From Candidatus Nitrosocaldus schleperae (GTDB lineage: Archaea > Thermoproteota > Nitrososphaeria > Nitrososphaerales > Nitrosocaldaceae), in the NCBI GenBank assembly GCA_013538805.1, contig JABXGR010000004.1:1-64000 (forward strand): DNA of 64,000 nt. The letters are read 5' to 3'. This document shows, piece by piece, positions 52,660 through 61,983 of the stretch. The position numbers and the translations under genes were made by a program. Under the pieces are notes generated by a model, which ran no database searches, had not been told where the DNA came from, and worked only from the letters and a program-made list of their open reading frames with translations. Each line of letters begins with the position of its first letter. Positions within the stretch are counted from its first letter, which is position 1.

Positions 52660-53115
52660 TCAACACTCTATCATAAGAACTCCTCTAGTGCTCTCATCCA
52701 TCAGCATTCTAACCATCTCTCTTGGCATATCTATTGCTGATGCACTACTCATTATGGCTAGAGTCCTTGGGCAGATATACCTGCTCTTCCTTATCACTAT
52801 AGAGCGATCATCCTCAAGGATAAGCATCCTGCATCCTTTGGCAGTGAACCTCCATTCCATGCCTTTAACAAGTATGGTGAATCTAATCTCCCTATCATCT
52901 TGCCTTACCCTATCACCTAGCAGGGCATTGAGGTCCCTGCATGCCTTGTCTGCCTTGACTCCAACTATACAATCTCCTCTAAGCGTTAGATGCTCATCCT
53001 TTGTAACCTCTATGGTGCTTCTATGCAATGCTCTAACGTTCCTATGCCCATAGAATGTTATGGTTGCCCTATGCACGCTATCCCTTATGCGTAAGAAACT
53101 TTTAAATGCTGGCAT
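52660..53115 (-). CDS. DUF371 family protein
   Basis: The 151-residue protein matches DUF371: FYGHRNVRALHRSTIEVTKDEHLTLRGDCIVGVKADKACRDL is the family core. The function is not established; the family is restricted to archaea. It is divergent from psmA, with 15 bp between starts, and both compete for the same short promoter. Confidence 0.85.
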   Translation of the reverse strand: MPAFKSFLRIRDSVHRATITFYGHRNVRALHRSTIEVTKDEHLTLRGDCIVGVKADKACRDLNALLGDRVRQDDREIRFTILVKGMEWRFTAKGCRMLILEDDRSIVIRKSRYICPRTLAIMSSASAIDMPREMVRMLMDESTRGVLMIEC

Positions 53116-53130
53116 ATCTGCAAGATCAAT

Positions 53131-53865
53131 GTGTTACCAGCAGCAGCAGGATATGATAGAGCAATAACTGTATTCTCCCCAGATGGTAGACTCTATCAGG
53201 TTGAGTATGCTATAGAGACTGTAAGGCGAGGTACTCTAGCCATAGGTATAAAGAGCAAGGATGGTGTTGTACTTGCAGCAGAGGAGAGGGCAAAGAAGTT
53301 ACAGGTTCATACCATGACACAGAAGATATTCCAGGTTGATGAGCATATAGGCGTTGCAGCAGCAGGCTACATCCCAGATGCAAGGATCCAGGTTGATCAT
53401 GCTAGGGTTATGGCTCAGAGTAACAGGCTTGTGTATGATGAGGCAGCAGATGTTGAGACTATAGCAAAGAACATAGCAGATCTTGCACAGCAGTTCACAC
53501 AGTATGCTGGCGTTAGACCATATGGAGTATCATTGATAATTGGAGGAGTGGATAGAAATGGAGGAAGCATATTTGTTACAGATCCAAGTGGCACATATCT
53601 AGCATACAATGCAATTGCCATAGGTGCTGGTTCAGATCAGGTTAATGATCTGCTAGAGAAGGTGTATAGAGAGGATATGAGCCTAGATGATGCATGTGTT
53701 CTAGCAATACAAGCAATATACCATGTAAGCGAGGATAAGAGTAGTACCAAGCATATAAAGATGGCTGTTATAGATAACAAGAGCAGGAAGATGCGTAGGT
53801 TAACTGAGGAGGAGATTGCCAAGTATGCAGAGATTGCAAAGAGTCGTGGTTCACTAACTCAATAA
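53131..53865 (+). CDS. psmA: Proteasome alpha subunit
   Basis: PsmA forms the outer rings of the 20S proteasome and gates entry to the chamber. Marks are GYDRAITVFSPDGRLYQVEYAIETVRRG and IGVAAAGYIPDARIQVDHAR. The start is a GTG at 53131; an ACTTTTAAATG box (about 53099-53109) lies about 26 bp upstream, giving a leaderless transcript. Length is 244. Confidence 0.96.
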   Translation: MLPAAAGYDRAITVFSPDGRLYQVEYAIETVRRGTLAIGIKSKDGVVLAAEERAKKLQVHTMTQKIFQVDEHIGVAAAGYIPDARIQVDHARVMAQSNRLVYDEAADVETIAKNIADLAQQFTQYAGVRPYGVSLIIGGVDRNGGSIFVTDPSGTYLAYNAIAIGAGSDQVNDLLEKVYREDMSLDDACVLAIQAIYHVSEDKSSTKHIKMAVIDNKSRKMRRLTEEEIAKYAEIAKSRGSLTQ

Positions 53866-53894
53866 TTTATATAAAATGAGTAAAAGTAAAGTGA

Positions 53895-55169
53895 TCAGAT
53901 GAGAAGGCTGTATGAGTAGTTTATGCTATTGAAGCGAGAGGCTAGATCCTCAACATCCCTTTTAATTTTATTTATCATCCTCTCCTGCTCAACTGGATCA
54001 TCAACATGATATATACTTGATATCATCTCTGCTATAATCTTCATCTCAGCCTCCTTCATCCCTCGCCTTGTAACCTCACATGTTCCAAGTCTAAGCATGC
54101 TATCAACTATTATGTTTGCATCCTCAAGCATCTTAACAAATCTATCTCTATGCTTATGCCTCAAGAGTACTTGATGTGTCTCTGTATACTTACCATCCTT
54201 AGCCCTCTTCCTAACCTCTACACCATGATCATCCAATGCCTTTGCCAATGCTTTAGCATTACTAACAACCTGCATGGCATAATCTCTTCCATACTCCCTC
54301 ATCTCTTCTAGAGCAAGGGCAAGTGCTGCTATCCTGTTAAAGTGTGGATTATCTATAACCCTTAACTGTATGTAATCCCTCAGCCCATAACCATCATCCC
54401 TATCTGCAAGTATCAACCCTCCTTGAGGTCCTGGGAGCGATTTATGAGTACTGCCCATCAGTATACTTGCACCCTCATCCAATGGGTTTGGGAATACATC
54501 TCCTGCTATAAGTCCAAGCAGATGGGATGCATCATATACAAGCATAGAGCCTACATCTCTACATGCCCTTGCTATACCCTCAAGTGGTGTATGGAATGTT
54601 ATCACTGAAGGGGCTATTATAACAAGCCTAGGCTTCAACTCATGTATCCTTGCTATACATGCATCAACATCTATGCACATATTTGCATGGTCATATGGTA
54701 TGCTATGTACGTTAAGCATAAACCTAGATGGCATATACCCATTGATGTATCCAGGATAGCCTCCAGCATCCATGCTGAGTACCATTATACTATCATAACT
54801 CCTGCTTAGATGCATGAGCACTGCTAAGGAGCATATATGTCCAGATACTGGTCTTACATCTGCATACCTTGCAGAGAACAACTCCCTTGCAATTGAATCT
54901 GCATACTCTACTACCTGCTCTATATACCTTGTACCCCTGTAGAAGTTTGCATTATCATCAGCAAACATCCTGAGGGAGTATCTGTGCATTAGGTCACTTG
55001 CTAGAAGTACCCTAACAGCATGACTTGTTACATTCTCTGATGCTATGAGGTTTATGCACCTGCTCCTATACCCCTCATGCTTGAGAACTAGATCAAGTAT
55101 TCTGCTCTTGCTGCTCTTGCTACTACTGCTACTACTGCTCTTACTAGAATTGCTATAGTTATCAACCAT
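53895..55169 (-). CDS. glyA: Serine hydroxymethyltransferase
   Basis: GlyA interconverts serine and glycine with transfer of a one-carbon unit to a folate or pterin. Marks are INLIASENVTSHAVR, PVSGHICSLAVL, DASHLLGLIAGDVFPNP and GSTHKSLPGPQGGLI, the last holding the PLP lysine. ATG 55169 is preferred; an upstream ATG at 55184 is in frame. Residues 5-22 are almost all serine and lysine, encoded by AGT/AGC triplets, an unusual N-terminal tail. Confidence 0.94.
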   Translation of the reverse strand: MVDNYSNSSKSSSSSSSKSSKSRILDLVLKHEGYRSRCINLIASENVTSHAVRVLLASDLMHRYSLRMFADDNANFYRGTRYIEQVVEYADSIARELFSARYADVRPVSGHICSLAVLMHLSRSYDSIMVLSMDAGGYPGYINGYMPSRFMLNVHSIPYDHANMCIDVDACIARIHELKPRLVIIAPSVITFHTPLEGIARACRDVGSMLVYDASHLLGLIAGDVFPNPLDEGASILMGSTHKSLPGPQGGLILADRDDGYGLRDYIQLRVIDNPHFNRIAALALALEEMREYGRDYAMQVVSNAKALAKALDDHGVEVRKRAKDGKYTETHQVLLRHKHRDRFVKMLEDANIIVDSMLRLGTCEVTRRGMKEAEMKIIAEMISSIYHVDDPVEQERMINKIKRDVEDLASRFNSINYSYSLLI

Positions 55170-55209
55170 AAAGATTACAATCATTAATACGTGGATTTAA
55201 GTATAACCT

Positions 55210-56037
55210 ATGCTAAGTGTAGCAATACCAGACTCAAGCCTTGCTGATGAGAGCATTTTAAGGGAGAAGAGTGTAAAGGCAGCAAGGATCGCTAGAATAT
55301 TAGCATTATTTGGGGTAGAGTCTGTGCTCATATACAGGGATACAAGTGCAGACTACAGCAGGGATGGCATGCTATTAAGGCTTGTCCTTGAGTTCATGGA
55401 TACACCTCAATACCTAAGGAAGAGGTTGTATGGAAGGATGAGGGAGTTGAGGTATGCTGGACTCTTTCCCCCATTGAAGGCTCCACATCATAAACCATAT
55501 GTAAGGATGGATGAGGTTAAGGTTGATGATGTAAGGCAGGGTGTAGTAATAGCAAGGAGGAAGAATGGATACTATGTTGATGTTGGGCTTGATGAGCCTA
55601 TACTGCTTGAGCATGCAGATAAGGTTAAGGTAAATGATAAGGTCTCAGTGGTATTTACATCCCCATACCCAGATCTAAGGTGTAGGTTAGCAAGAGAGGG
55701 TGAGATAAAGGGGTACTGGGGCTACCGTGTAAGGTATGCTGGTACTGCTAGTGATCTTCTGAAGAGTTGTAGCAAGAAGAAGAGTGAAGAGAGCCTTGCT
55801 ATAATCACATCCAAGTTAGGAAGACCTGTAAGAGAGATAGAGCAGGATATTGCAAGAGCAAGGGATATAATGCTTATCTTTGGCTCCCCGTATAGAGATG
55901 TGCATGAGATTGCTTCTGATGTAAGGATAGATATGCCTACATACAACTTCTTCCCCATGCAGAGGGTTGAGAGCGTTAGGCTTGAAGAAGCGATACTTGG
56001 ATGCTTAGCAGTTGTGAACTACGTAAAGTTTAGATGA
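55210..56037 (+). CDS. SPOUT-family RNA methyltransferase (Methyltrn_RNA_3/DUF171)
   Basis: The 275-residue protein has an N-terminal Rossmann-like part (ILALFGVESVLIYRDT) with the family block LRKRLYGRMRELRYAGLFPPLKAPHH. An OB-like insertion follows (VRQGVVIARRKNGYYVDVGL), and the C-terminal knot ends IMLIFGSPYRDVHEI. Archaeal genomes often place it immediately before rpl3. Here about 4 kb of accessory genes lie between them. Substrate rRNA or tRNA position is unknown. Confidence 0.88.
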   Translation: MLSVAIPDSSLADESILREKSVKAARIARILALFGVESVLIYRDTSADYSRDGMLLRLVLEFMDTPQYLRKRLYGRMRELRYAGLFPPLKAPHHKPYVRMDEVKVDDVRQGVVIARRKNGYYVDVGLDEPILLEHADKVKVNDKVSVVFTSPYPDLRCRLAREGEIKGYWGYRVRYAGTASDLLKSCSKKKSEESLAIITSKLGRPVREIEQDIARARDIMLIFGSPYRDVHEIASDVRIDMPTYNFFPMQRVESVRLEEAILGCLAVVNYVKFR

Positions 56038-56058
56038 TAAGATGCTTCTATTCTCTAT

Positions 56059-56898
56059 ATGAAGCGTAGAATGCTATGGATAGCAACTGTAGCAGTAGTA
56101 GTAACTATAACCTCTCTCTATCTTGCTACATACTATTTACAAGCAGAGATAGAGGAGGAAGATTATACTTATAGATCCAGAACTACTAATTCCTTAACTT
56201 CGCCTACTGCATCATACCCTCCAATCACTCATCCAAATCTGAATGTATTTGCTGTGAGCGATAGGGCTAGTGCTGCTATAACCATTGCTCTACAAGATAA
56301 CAGCATAAAGGATATGGTGAGCAGGTGGCTTGAGTATGGAGCACACGTTACAGTTGCAGGAGTGCAGCCAGTTGAGTTATCCAGCAATGTGAAGATCACA
56401 GCACCTCATCAGAACCCAGTGCATCATGAATTGGTTGGGCTAGCAATTAAACCAGTACTCAAGCCTATGCTTGATAACCTTAGAGAGGAGGTTAGCAGTA
56501 GCAACATCTACAACAGCAGTAGGTATGTAGAGGTTATCATTGCTGTAAACTGGAATGCTATAGATGCTCATCCATACCCAATATCAAGTGCTGTAGATCT
56601 AGCCAAAGACGAGGGTAAAGTGTATGAAACATAACAACAGATAATCAGGGTTATAGTGGATATAGATGAGAGGAGAGTTAAGGATGTGATGGTAGAGCAA
56701 GAGAGGTTTTATGAACCATGGAAAAGGTTAACATGGTATATGGAGACAAATGTATTCATGCCCACAATAACCATAAAATCTAGCACGTACTACTATCATA
56801 GCATAACTACTCTGCATACAATGTTGTTGGTACATACACTACTGCACATGGCTCCACATATAGATAGTAAGGATATAGATGCTGGAGGGGTATGGTAG
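56059..56898 (+). pseudogene. Secreted protein of unknown family, interrupted by an in-frame TAA
   Basis: The frame from ATG 56059 has an N-terminal hydrophobic anchor (residues 6-27) and 191 codons before a TAA at 56632-56634. The same frame then stays open to 56898, continuing QQIIRVIVDIDERRVKDVMVEQERFYEPW. The amino-acid character runs on smoothly, showing that one gene of about 279 codons was interrupted once; VDID..RVKDV resembles PepSY-like segments. The final part (YYYHSITTLHTMLLVHTLL) looks out of frame. It is probably a decaying gene. Confidence 0.68.
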
Positions 56899-56900
56899 TG

Positions 56901-56929
56901 CCTCTTTACTGAAGAGGTAAATTCAGTAA
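56901..56929 (+). other. Two mutually exclusive hairpins after the broken gene
   Basis: CCTCTT/AAGAGG (56901-56906 with 56912-56917) and TTACTGAA/TTCAGTAA (56906-56913 with 56922-56929) share bases, so only one can form at a time. No run of T follows, so a simple terminator is doubtful. The role is unknown. Confidence 0.4.
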
Positions 56930-57062
56930 CACTATACATACCATGAGGATGAGACAAGGTTATAATTATAGGAGGAAGATGAATGGCTTATTGCTAGATT
57001 GCTATTCTATTATATGTTGATATTATGATGGTGTTATAGCTTTCTGCTGTTACTCCTGCTCC

Positions 57063-58223
57063 TTATCTTCTTACGCTTAGTTTACCTAGCAGGTACCCTC
57101 TCCTCTTCAAGTAAACTATTGTTTGAACTGCTATAGCTCCTGCTGCAACGAAGATGAGGATCATGAGTAGCGATGTATAGTATTGTTGATGGTGTATCTT
57201 GACTGTGCCTACACCTCCTACCAATCCAAGTACCTGAACCCTATCATTGCCATAATCAGCAACCAATATCCTATCATTGTTTGGATCATATGTTATATCA
57301 AGGATGTTGTTGAACTCCAGAATTTTGTTACCCTTTGAGCCAAACTCTGTCATGAACCTCCCATCTCTATCGAATATGTATATCTTGTTGCTTGCATCGG
57401 CAACTATCACCCTATCATGGTTATGATCATACGCTACGCTCGTAACAGGTTCAAACTCCTCTCTGCTAGGGGGTACTAACCTCAATACCCTATCCCCACT
57501 GTTGTTAAGTATCTGCACATTTGAATAACCTGGTATCCACGTATCTGCTACAATTATCCTATCGTTGTTATGATCATACACAACATCCCATACACGTATA
57601 AGCCTTGCAGTTGGAAGAATGGCACCAGCATACATATACTGCTCTGAACCGTACTTTGGTATTCTGAATTTATGCATGAGATTGCCATTGTCATCAAAGA
57701 TGTATACCTCAGGATCTATACCAACAGCTATCACCCTATCATGGTTATGATCATATGCTATCTGGTGTGGAATCACTAGAGCATATGTATCGTGATTCTT
57801 CACTACGCTGAAATTGAATAGAATGTTACCTTCTCTATCTAGCACATTTACTCCTGCAACATTCACTACGCTCTTACCTTTAGGTGTAAAGGGTACTGAT
57901 CCAATAACGAGTAACCTGTCGTTATCATTATCGTAATCGAGACCTCTTCTATTGATTATTGAATCACTGTCAGTTACCATTGAATCGAGTTGCTTTATCA
58001 ACCTACCATCCTTATCATATATCAGTATCCTATTATCTTCATCAGCAACTATTATCCTATCATTCTTTGCATCATATGCTACTTTAACAGGCTTTACCTC
58101 ATCTATCTCGAACAAGTATACATACCTTACATTAGTAGCATATACATTATTTATACTAAACTGGTATAAGAGTATAAGATTTAGCATCAATATCGCTATT
58201 AGTATCCGTTCTCTTCTAACCAT
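57063..58223 (-). CDS. Exported NHL-type beta-propeller protein
   Basis: The 386-residue protein begins with a signal anchor (ILIAILMLNLILLYQF) and contains repeated blades of the form YDxNNDRIIVAD followed by a short acidic turn and an aromatic strand (four or five clear copies between residues 50 and 330). It ends with a membrane helix (LLMILIFVAAGAIAVQTIVY) and a basic tail. NHL propellers bind proteins or polysaccharides; a target is unknown. ATG 58223 is chosen because the TATA at 58244-58254 lies 26 bp upstream; a TTG-initiated extension to 58238 is less likely. Confidence 0.8.
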   Translation of the reverse strand: MVRRERILIAILMLNLILLYQFSINNVYATNVRYVYLFEIDEVKPVKVAYDAKNDRIIVADEDNRILIYDKDGRLIKQLDSMVTDSDSIINRRGLDYDNDNDRLLVIGSVPFTPKGKSVVNVAGVNVLDREGNILFNFSVVKNHDTYALVIPHQIAYDHNHDRVIAVGIDPEVYIFDDNGNLMHKFRIPKYGSEQYMYAGAILPTARLIRVWDVVYDHNNDRIIVADTWIPGYSNVQILNNSGDRVLRLVPPSREEFEPVTSVAYDHNHDRVIVADASNKIYIFDRDGRFMTEFGSKGNKILEFNNILDITYDPNNDRILVADYGNDRVQVLGLVGGVGTVKIHHQQYYTSLLMILIFVAAGAIAVQTIVYLKRRGYLLGKLSVRR

Positions 58224-58243
58224 AATATTTGAATACAATTTCC

Positions 58244-58254
58244 GATATATATAC
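58244..58254. promoter_or_regulatory. Shared symmetrical TATA box for two divergent leaderless genes
   Basis: GATATATATAC is symmetrical around 58249. ATG 58223 (minus) is 26 bp away and ATG 58277 (plus) is 28 bp away, so one TATA-binding site can serve both genes. Confidence 0.65.
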
Positions 58255-58276
58255 TGGTTATTCCTATCTTTGGAGC

Positions 58277-59523
58277 ATGAACAAACTGACTATATATGCA
58301 GTGATGGCTACAATTCTTCTACTCATGCCATCATACACAGGCACTGATATGGTTAGAGCATGGATGGATAGATGGATAGATGGATAGAATATCAAAGTGC
58401 AGGTGGAGTGGAAGGCATGGTAGGAGATGAGGGGAAAGAAGAAGAGAAGGTTGCATATGTTGAGGATGTGCCTATACTTGAGGATAAGCAGTGGAGTGAA
58501 CTGGAGGCAGTAGTCCTTAGTGATGAAAGAGTAAATGCAAGTATGAAGGATAAACAGTACAGGTTGTATAGTCATAGTTTTGTTAGATACCTTGAGTACA
58601 GTGATCTGCCTAATAATAGTGTTGAACCAAACAAGTGGTATGCCAATATAGTCTATATCTACCATGAAGGTAATGATAAGTATCTATTATCTGCACTAGT
58701 AGATGTAGAAGAGAAGAAAGTAGTTGATGTACTTATAGTCAAGCATCCATCACAAGAGTTCAGATCATCAACAGCAGATAATGATAGTGATTTAATTAAC
58801 ATTGCGAGCCATAATAGGCCTAGTTTCTCTATTGCGTATTATAATGGTACTGCAACGAACACATATTACTTTAGTATTAGAGTAAATGCTCCAACCAGTT
58901 ATAATGGACAGATATCTCCACATGAGAATCTTGATTTTGTTCTTAATGCAACAAAAAAGAACTCTACTACGAGTGAACTATGCATTCCATCAAACAGAAC
59001 AAACAGTTACTGGGCACAAGTAGGTATGATATGGAGCTATAATACTAAAGATATTGTATGGACTGATACCAGAGAAGGATGTGGACATAGATTTTATTCA
59101 AGGGTACCATATGGTGATAGCAATAGATATATCTTCAGTATACATACATCAAGATCAGGTTCAGCATATACATGGTACATCTGTGCTATAAACCTTACAG
59201 CTAGAGTACAGGAATGTCAGCAGAGAAGCAATATAGATGAAGGTACATTCCTCACTACTAACAAGCACTCAAGTGTATGGTTAGAGAACTGGATAGTTAC
59301 ATCTAACTGGTATACATACTTTGGCTCAAATATTCAGGCTGGTAATGCCAAATACAAGAAGGTTGGAGATAGTACAGTCTATAACTGGGATTCTACTGTG
59401 AAGATAGATCAAGATTGTAGAGGAAGAGTTTATTTGAGCAATATTATAAGTGGGGATGTAACAAATGGCCAATGGGCTACATGGAACTTACAGACTATGG
59501 CTACCAGCTATCCTGCATGTTGA
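58277..59523 (+). pseudogene. Secreted protein gene, frame broken in an 8-bp repeat (possibly phase-variable)
   Basis: ATG 58277 starts a typical signal peptide (MNKLTIYAVMATILLLMPS) and stops at 58387 after the repeat tract. The extracellular part, 383 codons from 58372, lies in another frame, runs on to 59523 and contains many aromatic strands. Removing one GATGGATA unit joins them into one frame. It contains five or more cysteines and possible N-glycosylation sites (NAT, NRT, NLT). No family is recognised. The leaderless TATA at 58244-58254 fits only ATG 58277, so as it stands the mature domain is not expressed from it. Confidence 0.72.
58363..58386 (+). repeat. Three perfect GATGGATA repeats
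   Basis: GATGGATA occurs three times in tandem at 58363-58386. A change of one 8-bp unit shifts the reading frame; two copies fuse the signal peptide with the extracellular frame, three copies give the present stop. Confidence 0.92.
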
Positions 59524-59927
59524 TGCTAGATATATATTACATCTTTTATTTATATACCTTTGATTATATCAACTTAATAGAATGCCTACCCACTAAAAAT
59601 CTCATCCATTACAGATAGATAACATAGCAAGGTCAAGAGCATATGGTATTCATACTTTATTGTACTGTACACCAAACCATTAACAGTAAATAAAGGACGA
59701 TATAAATAAGCATTAGAGGGTCTTGCAAGTACAAGCATAAGGGAAATAACAGTATTGAAAGATGTAGTTTCAGATCTCGAAGCGTAGGTTGAGGTAATTC
59801 TAAATATATGATGCTAGTGCGAGGTTTATGAATCGAGCCCGTACTATTGTATACAACGTAAGTGTATCTTAGCATCATCTAATATCAAACCTTAGATTTA
59901 TAATGGAGTCACTCTTCATCAGGAAGT
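59524..59927. other. Gene-free stretch before the ribosomal cluster
   Basis: About 400 bp have no intact gene. An AT-rich promoter-like region lies at about 59890-59902 (AGATTTATAATGG), 26-30 bp before rpl3. At 59720-59890 a broken frame gives short peptides (for example EITVLKDVVSDLEA) that could be a remnant of a mobile element, but the match is too weak to name one. Confidence 0.4.
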
Positions 59928-60911
59928 ATGGGCCATAGGAAGCATAGTGCACCAAGGAGGGGTAGTCTAGCATATCTGCCAAGAGCAAGGGCAAGGAGCA
60001 TAGAGTCTAGGATAAGGACATGGCCAAGTATAGATGCTAAAGAGCCTAGGTTGTTGGGCTTTGCAGGGTTCAAGGCAGCAAACATCCATCTCATAAGCAT
60101 AGATGATAGGGAGAGGACACCAAACTTTGGTAAGCCATTGATGAGTAGGGCAACTGTCATAGTTACTCCTCCCATGAGGGTTATAGGCATTAGAGCATAT
60201 GAGAAGACAGTTTATGGTTTAAGATCACTCTTCGATATATATGCAGATGGGTTACCAAAGGAACTCTCAAGGAAGGTTAAGATCAAGCCTACTGAGCAGG
60301 GTATCGTTAATGATATAAAGTTGGATGATGTTCATGAGTTGAGAGCAGTGGTTGCTGTAACCCCTAGAGCAGCAGGGTTGGAGCAGAAGAAGCCATTCGT
60401 ATTTGAGGTTGGTGTTGGAGGCGGGGATATAAAGGCACAGTTTGAATATCTGAAGAACCTGCTAGGCAAGGATGTTAGGATAAGTGATGTATTCAAGGTT
60501 GGGGAGTATGTTGATGTTAGTGCAATAACCAAGGGCAAGGGCTTCGAAGGGCCTGTGACAAGATGGGGTATAAAGAGGAAGCAACACAAGTCAAGGAAGA
60601 GTGTTAGAGCAATAGGCACACTAGGTCCAATAAGTCCTGCTACTGTAATGTATACAGTGCCTAGAGCAGGGCAGAGAGGCTTCCATCAGAGGCTAGAGTA
60701 CAACAAGAGGATACTCATGGTTGCTAGTGCAGATGAGAAGGATATAACACCAAAGGGAGGCTTTATGCACTTTGGCATACTCAAGGGAGATTACATAGTG
60801 CTTAGAGGTTCTATCCCAGGTGCAATAAAGAGGCTTGTAAAGTTGAGGTATGCTATAAGACCAAAGGTTAAGAAGGTTGTTGAGCCTAAGATAATGGAGG
60901 TTATAGCATGA
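59928..60911 (+). CDS. rpl3: Ribosomal protein uL3
   Basis: The 327-residue protein starts GHRKHSAPRRGSLAYLPRARARS and has GFAGFKAANIHL, VSAITKGKGFEGPVTRWG and GTLGPISPATVMYTVPRAGQRGFHQR, including the loop that reaches the peptidyl transferase centre. It is the first gene of the S10-like cluster and overlaps rpl4 by 4 bp. Confidence 0.97.
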   Translation: MGHRKHSAPRRGSLAYLPRARARSIESRIRTWPSIDAKEPRLLGFAGFKAANIHLISIDDRERTPNFGKPLMSRATVIVTPPMRVIGIRAYEKTVYGLRSLFDIYADGLPKELSRKVKIKPTEQGIVNDIKLDDVHELRAVVAVTPRAAGLEQKKPFVFEVGVGGGDIKAQFEYLKNLLGKDVRISDVFKVGEYVDVSAITKGKGFEGPVTRWGIKRKQHKSRKSVRAIGTLGPISPATVMYTVPRAGQRGFHQRLEYNKRILMVASADEKDITPKGGFMHFGILKGDYIVLRGSIPGAIKRLVKLRYAIRPKVKKVVEPKIMEVIA

Positions 60912-61723
60912 TGAGCGTAAATGTATACAACCTAGAGGGTAGCAAGGTTGAGCAGGTAGAACTGCCAAGGGTATTCTTAACCCCTTACAGGGTTGATCTG
61001 ATACACAAAGCCTTTGTTCACATCCAATCCAGATCATTCCAACCACAGGGGAGGGATCCATTGGCAGGGATGAGGGTGAGTGCAGAGTCTAGGGGTACAG
61101 GACTTGGCATAGCAAGGATGGCAAGGATCAAGGGTGAAGGGATGAGGAGATCTGGTCAGGCTGGAGGGGTTGCTGGTGTAGTTAAGGGCAGGTTAACCCA
61201 TCCACCAAGAGCAGAGAAGGTTATAGTTAAGGGGTTGAACAGGAAGGAGAAGCATCTAGCATTGTGTAGTGCAATAGCAGCAACAGCGATAAGGGAAGTG
61301 GTCAAGGCTAGAGGGCATAGGATACCAGATGATATTGAACTTCCATTGGTAGTTACTGATGATATTGAGAGTATAAGCAAGAGCAAGGACCTGCTCAAGG
61401 TTCTCAATGCACTAAGGCTCTCAGATGATCTTGAGAGGGCAAGGACAAGCATAAGGAAGAGGAGTGGCAAGGCAAGGATGCGTGGAAGGAAGCAGTATAT
61501 AGCGAAGAGTGCCCTTATAATAGTGAAGAGTGCTGATAGTATAGCAAAGGCAGCAGGTTCTATACCAGGTGTGGAGGTTGTGCCAGTGAGCAGGCTAAGT
61601 GTGCTCCATCTTGCCCCTGGAGGTCATGCTGGAAGACTCTGCATATGGAGCAAGGGTGCACTTGAGAGCATAAGGGATATGAGCAATAACGCAATAGAGT
61701 TGATGGAGGTTATGGCTAGATGA
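60908..61723 (+). CDS. rpl4: Ribosomal protein uL4
   Basis: uL4 lines the exit tunnel. The 271-residue archaeal form has VFLTPYRVDLIHKAFVHIQSRSFQPQGRDPLAG, the tunnel loop GEGMRRSGQAGGVAGVVKGRLTHPPRAEK and a C-terminal HLAPGGHAGRLCIWSKGALE. It overlaps both rpl3 and rpl23 by 4 bp, so the three are translated together. Confidence 0.97.
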   Translation: MMSVNVYNLEGSKVEQVELPRVFLTPYRVDLIHKAFVHIQSRSFQPQGRDPLAGMRVSAESRGTGLGIARMARIKGEGMRRSGQAGGVAGVVKGRLTHPPRAEKVIVKGLNRKEKHLALCSAIAATAIREVVKARGHRIPDDIELPLVVTDDIESISKSKDLLKVLNALRLSDDLERARTSIRKRSGKARMRGRKQYIAKSALIIVKSADSIAKAAGSIPGVEVVPVSRLSVLHLAPGGHAGRLCIWSKGALESIRDMSNNAIELMEVMAR

Positions 61724-61983
61724 ATGCTGAGCAGGCTAGGAGCATAATAATCAGGCCTTATATAACTGAGAAGGTCTACACCAAGATGGATAAGGAGGAT
61801 ATGCTAGCATTCATAGTAGATGATAAGGCAGATAAGCAGAGTATAAAGGAGGCTATAAAGATACTCTACAACGTTGATGTTCTTGCTGTTAACACAGCAA
61901 GGACGATATATGGCAAGAAGGCATATGTTAAGTTCCAGGCTGGGGTAGCAAGGGATCTAGCAACCAAGCTAGGATTGGTCTGA
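61720..61983 (+). CDS. rpl23: Ribosomal protein uL23
   Basis: The 87-residue protein has IIIRPYITEKVYTKMDKEDMLAFIVDDKADKQSIKEAIKILYNVDVLAVNT and a terminal KKAYVKF. It sits beside the tunnel exit and is the docking site for chaperones and the signal recognition particle. It ends a three-gene overlap; rpl2, normally next, is absent. Confidence 0.96.
   Translation: MNAEQARSIIIRPYITEKVYTKMDKEDMLAFIVDDKADKQSIKEAIKILYNVDVLAVNTARTIYGKKAYVKFQAGVARDLATKLGLV

Noticed and set aside
59720-59890. Transposase remnant before rpl3
   Set aside because: Only short peptides with stops; the similarity is too weak to name a family.
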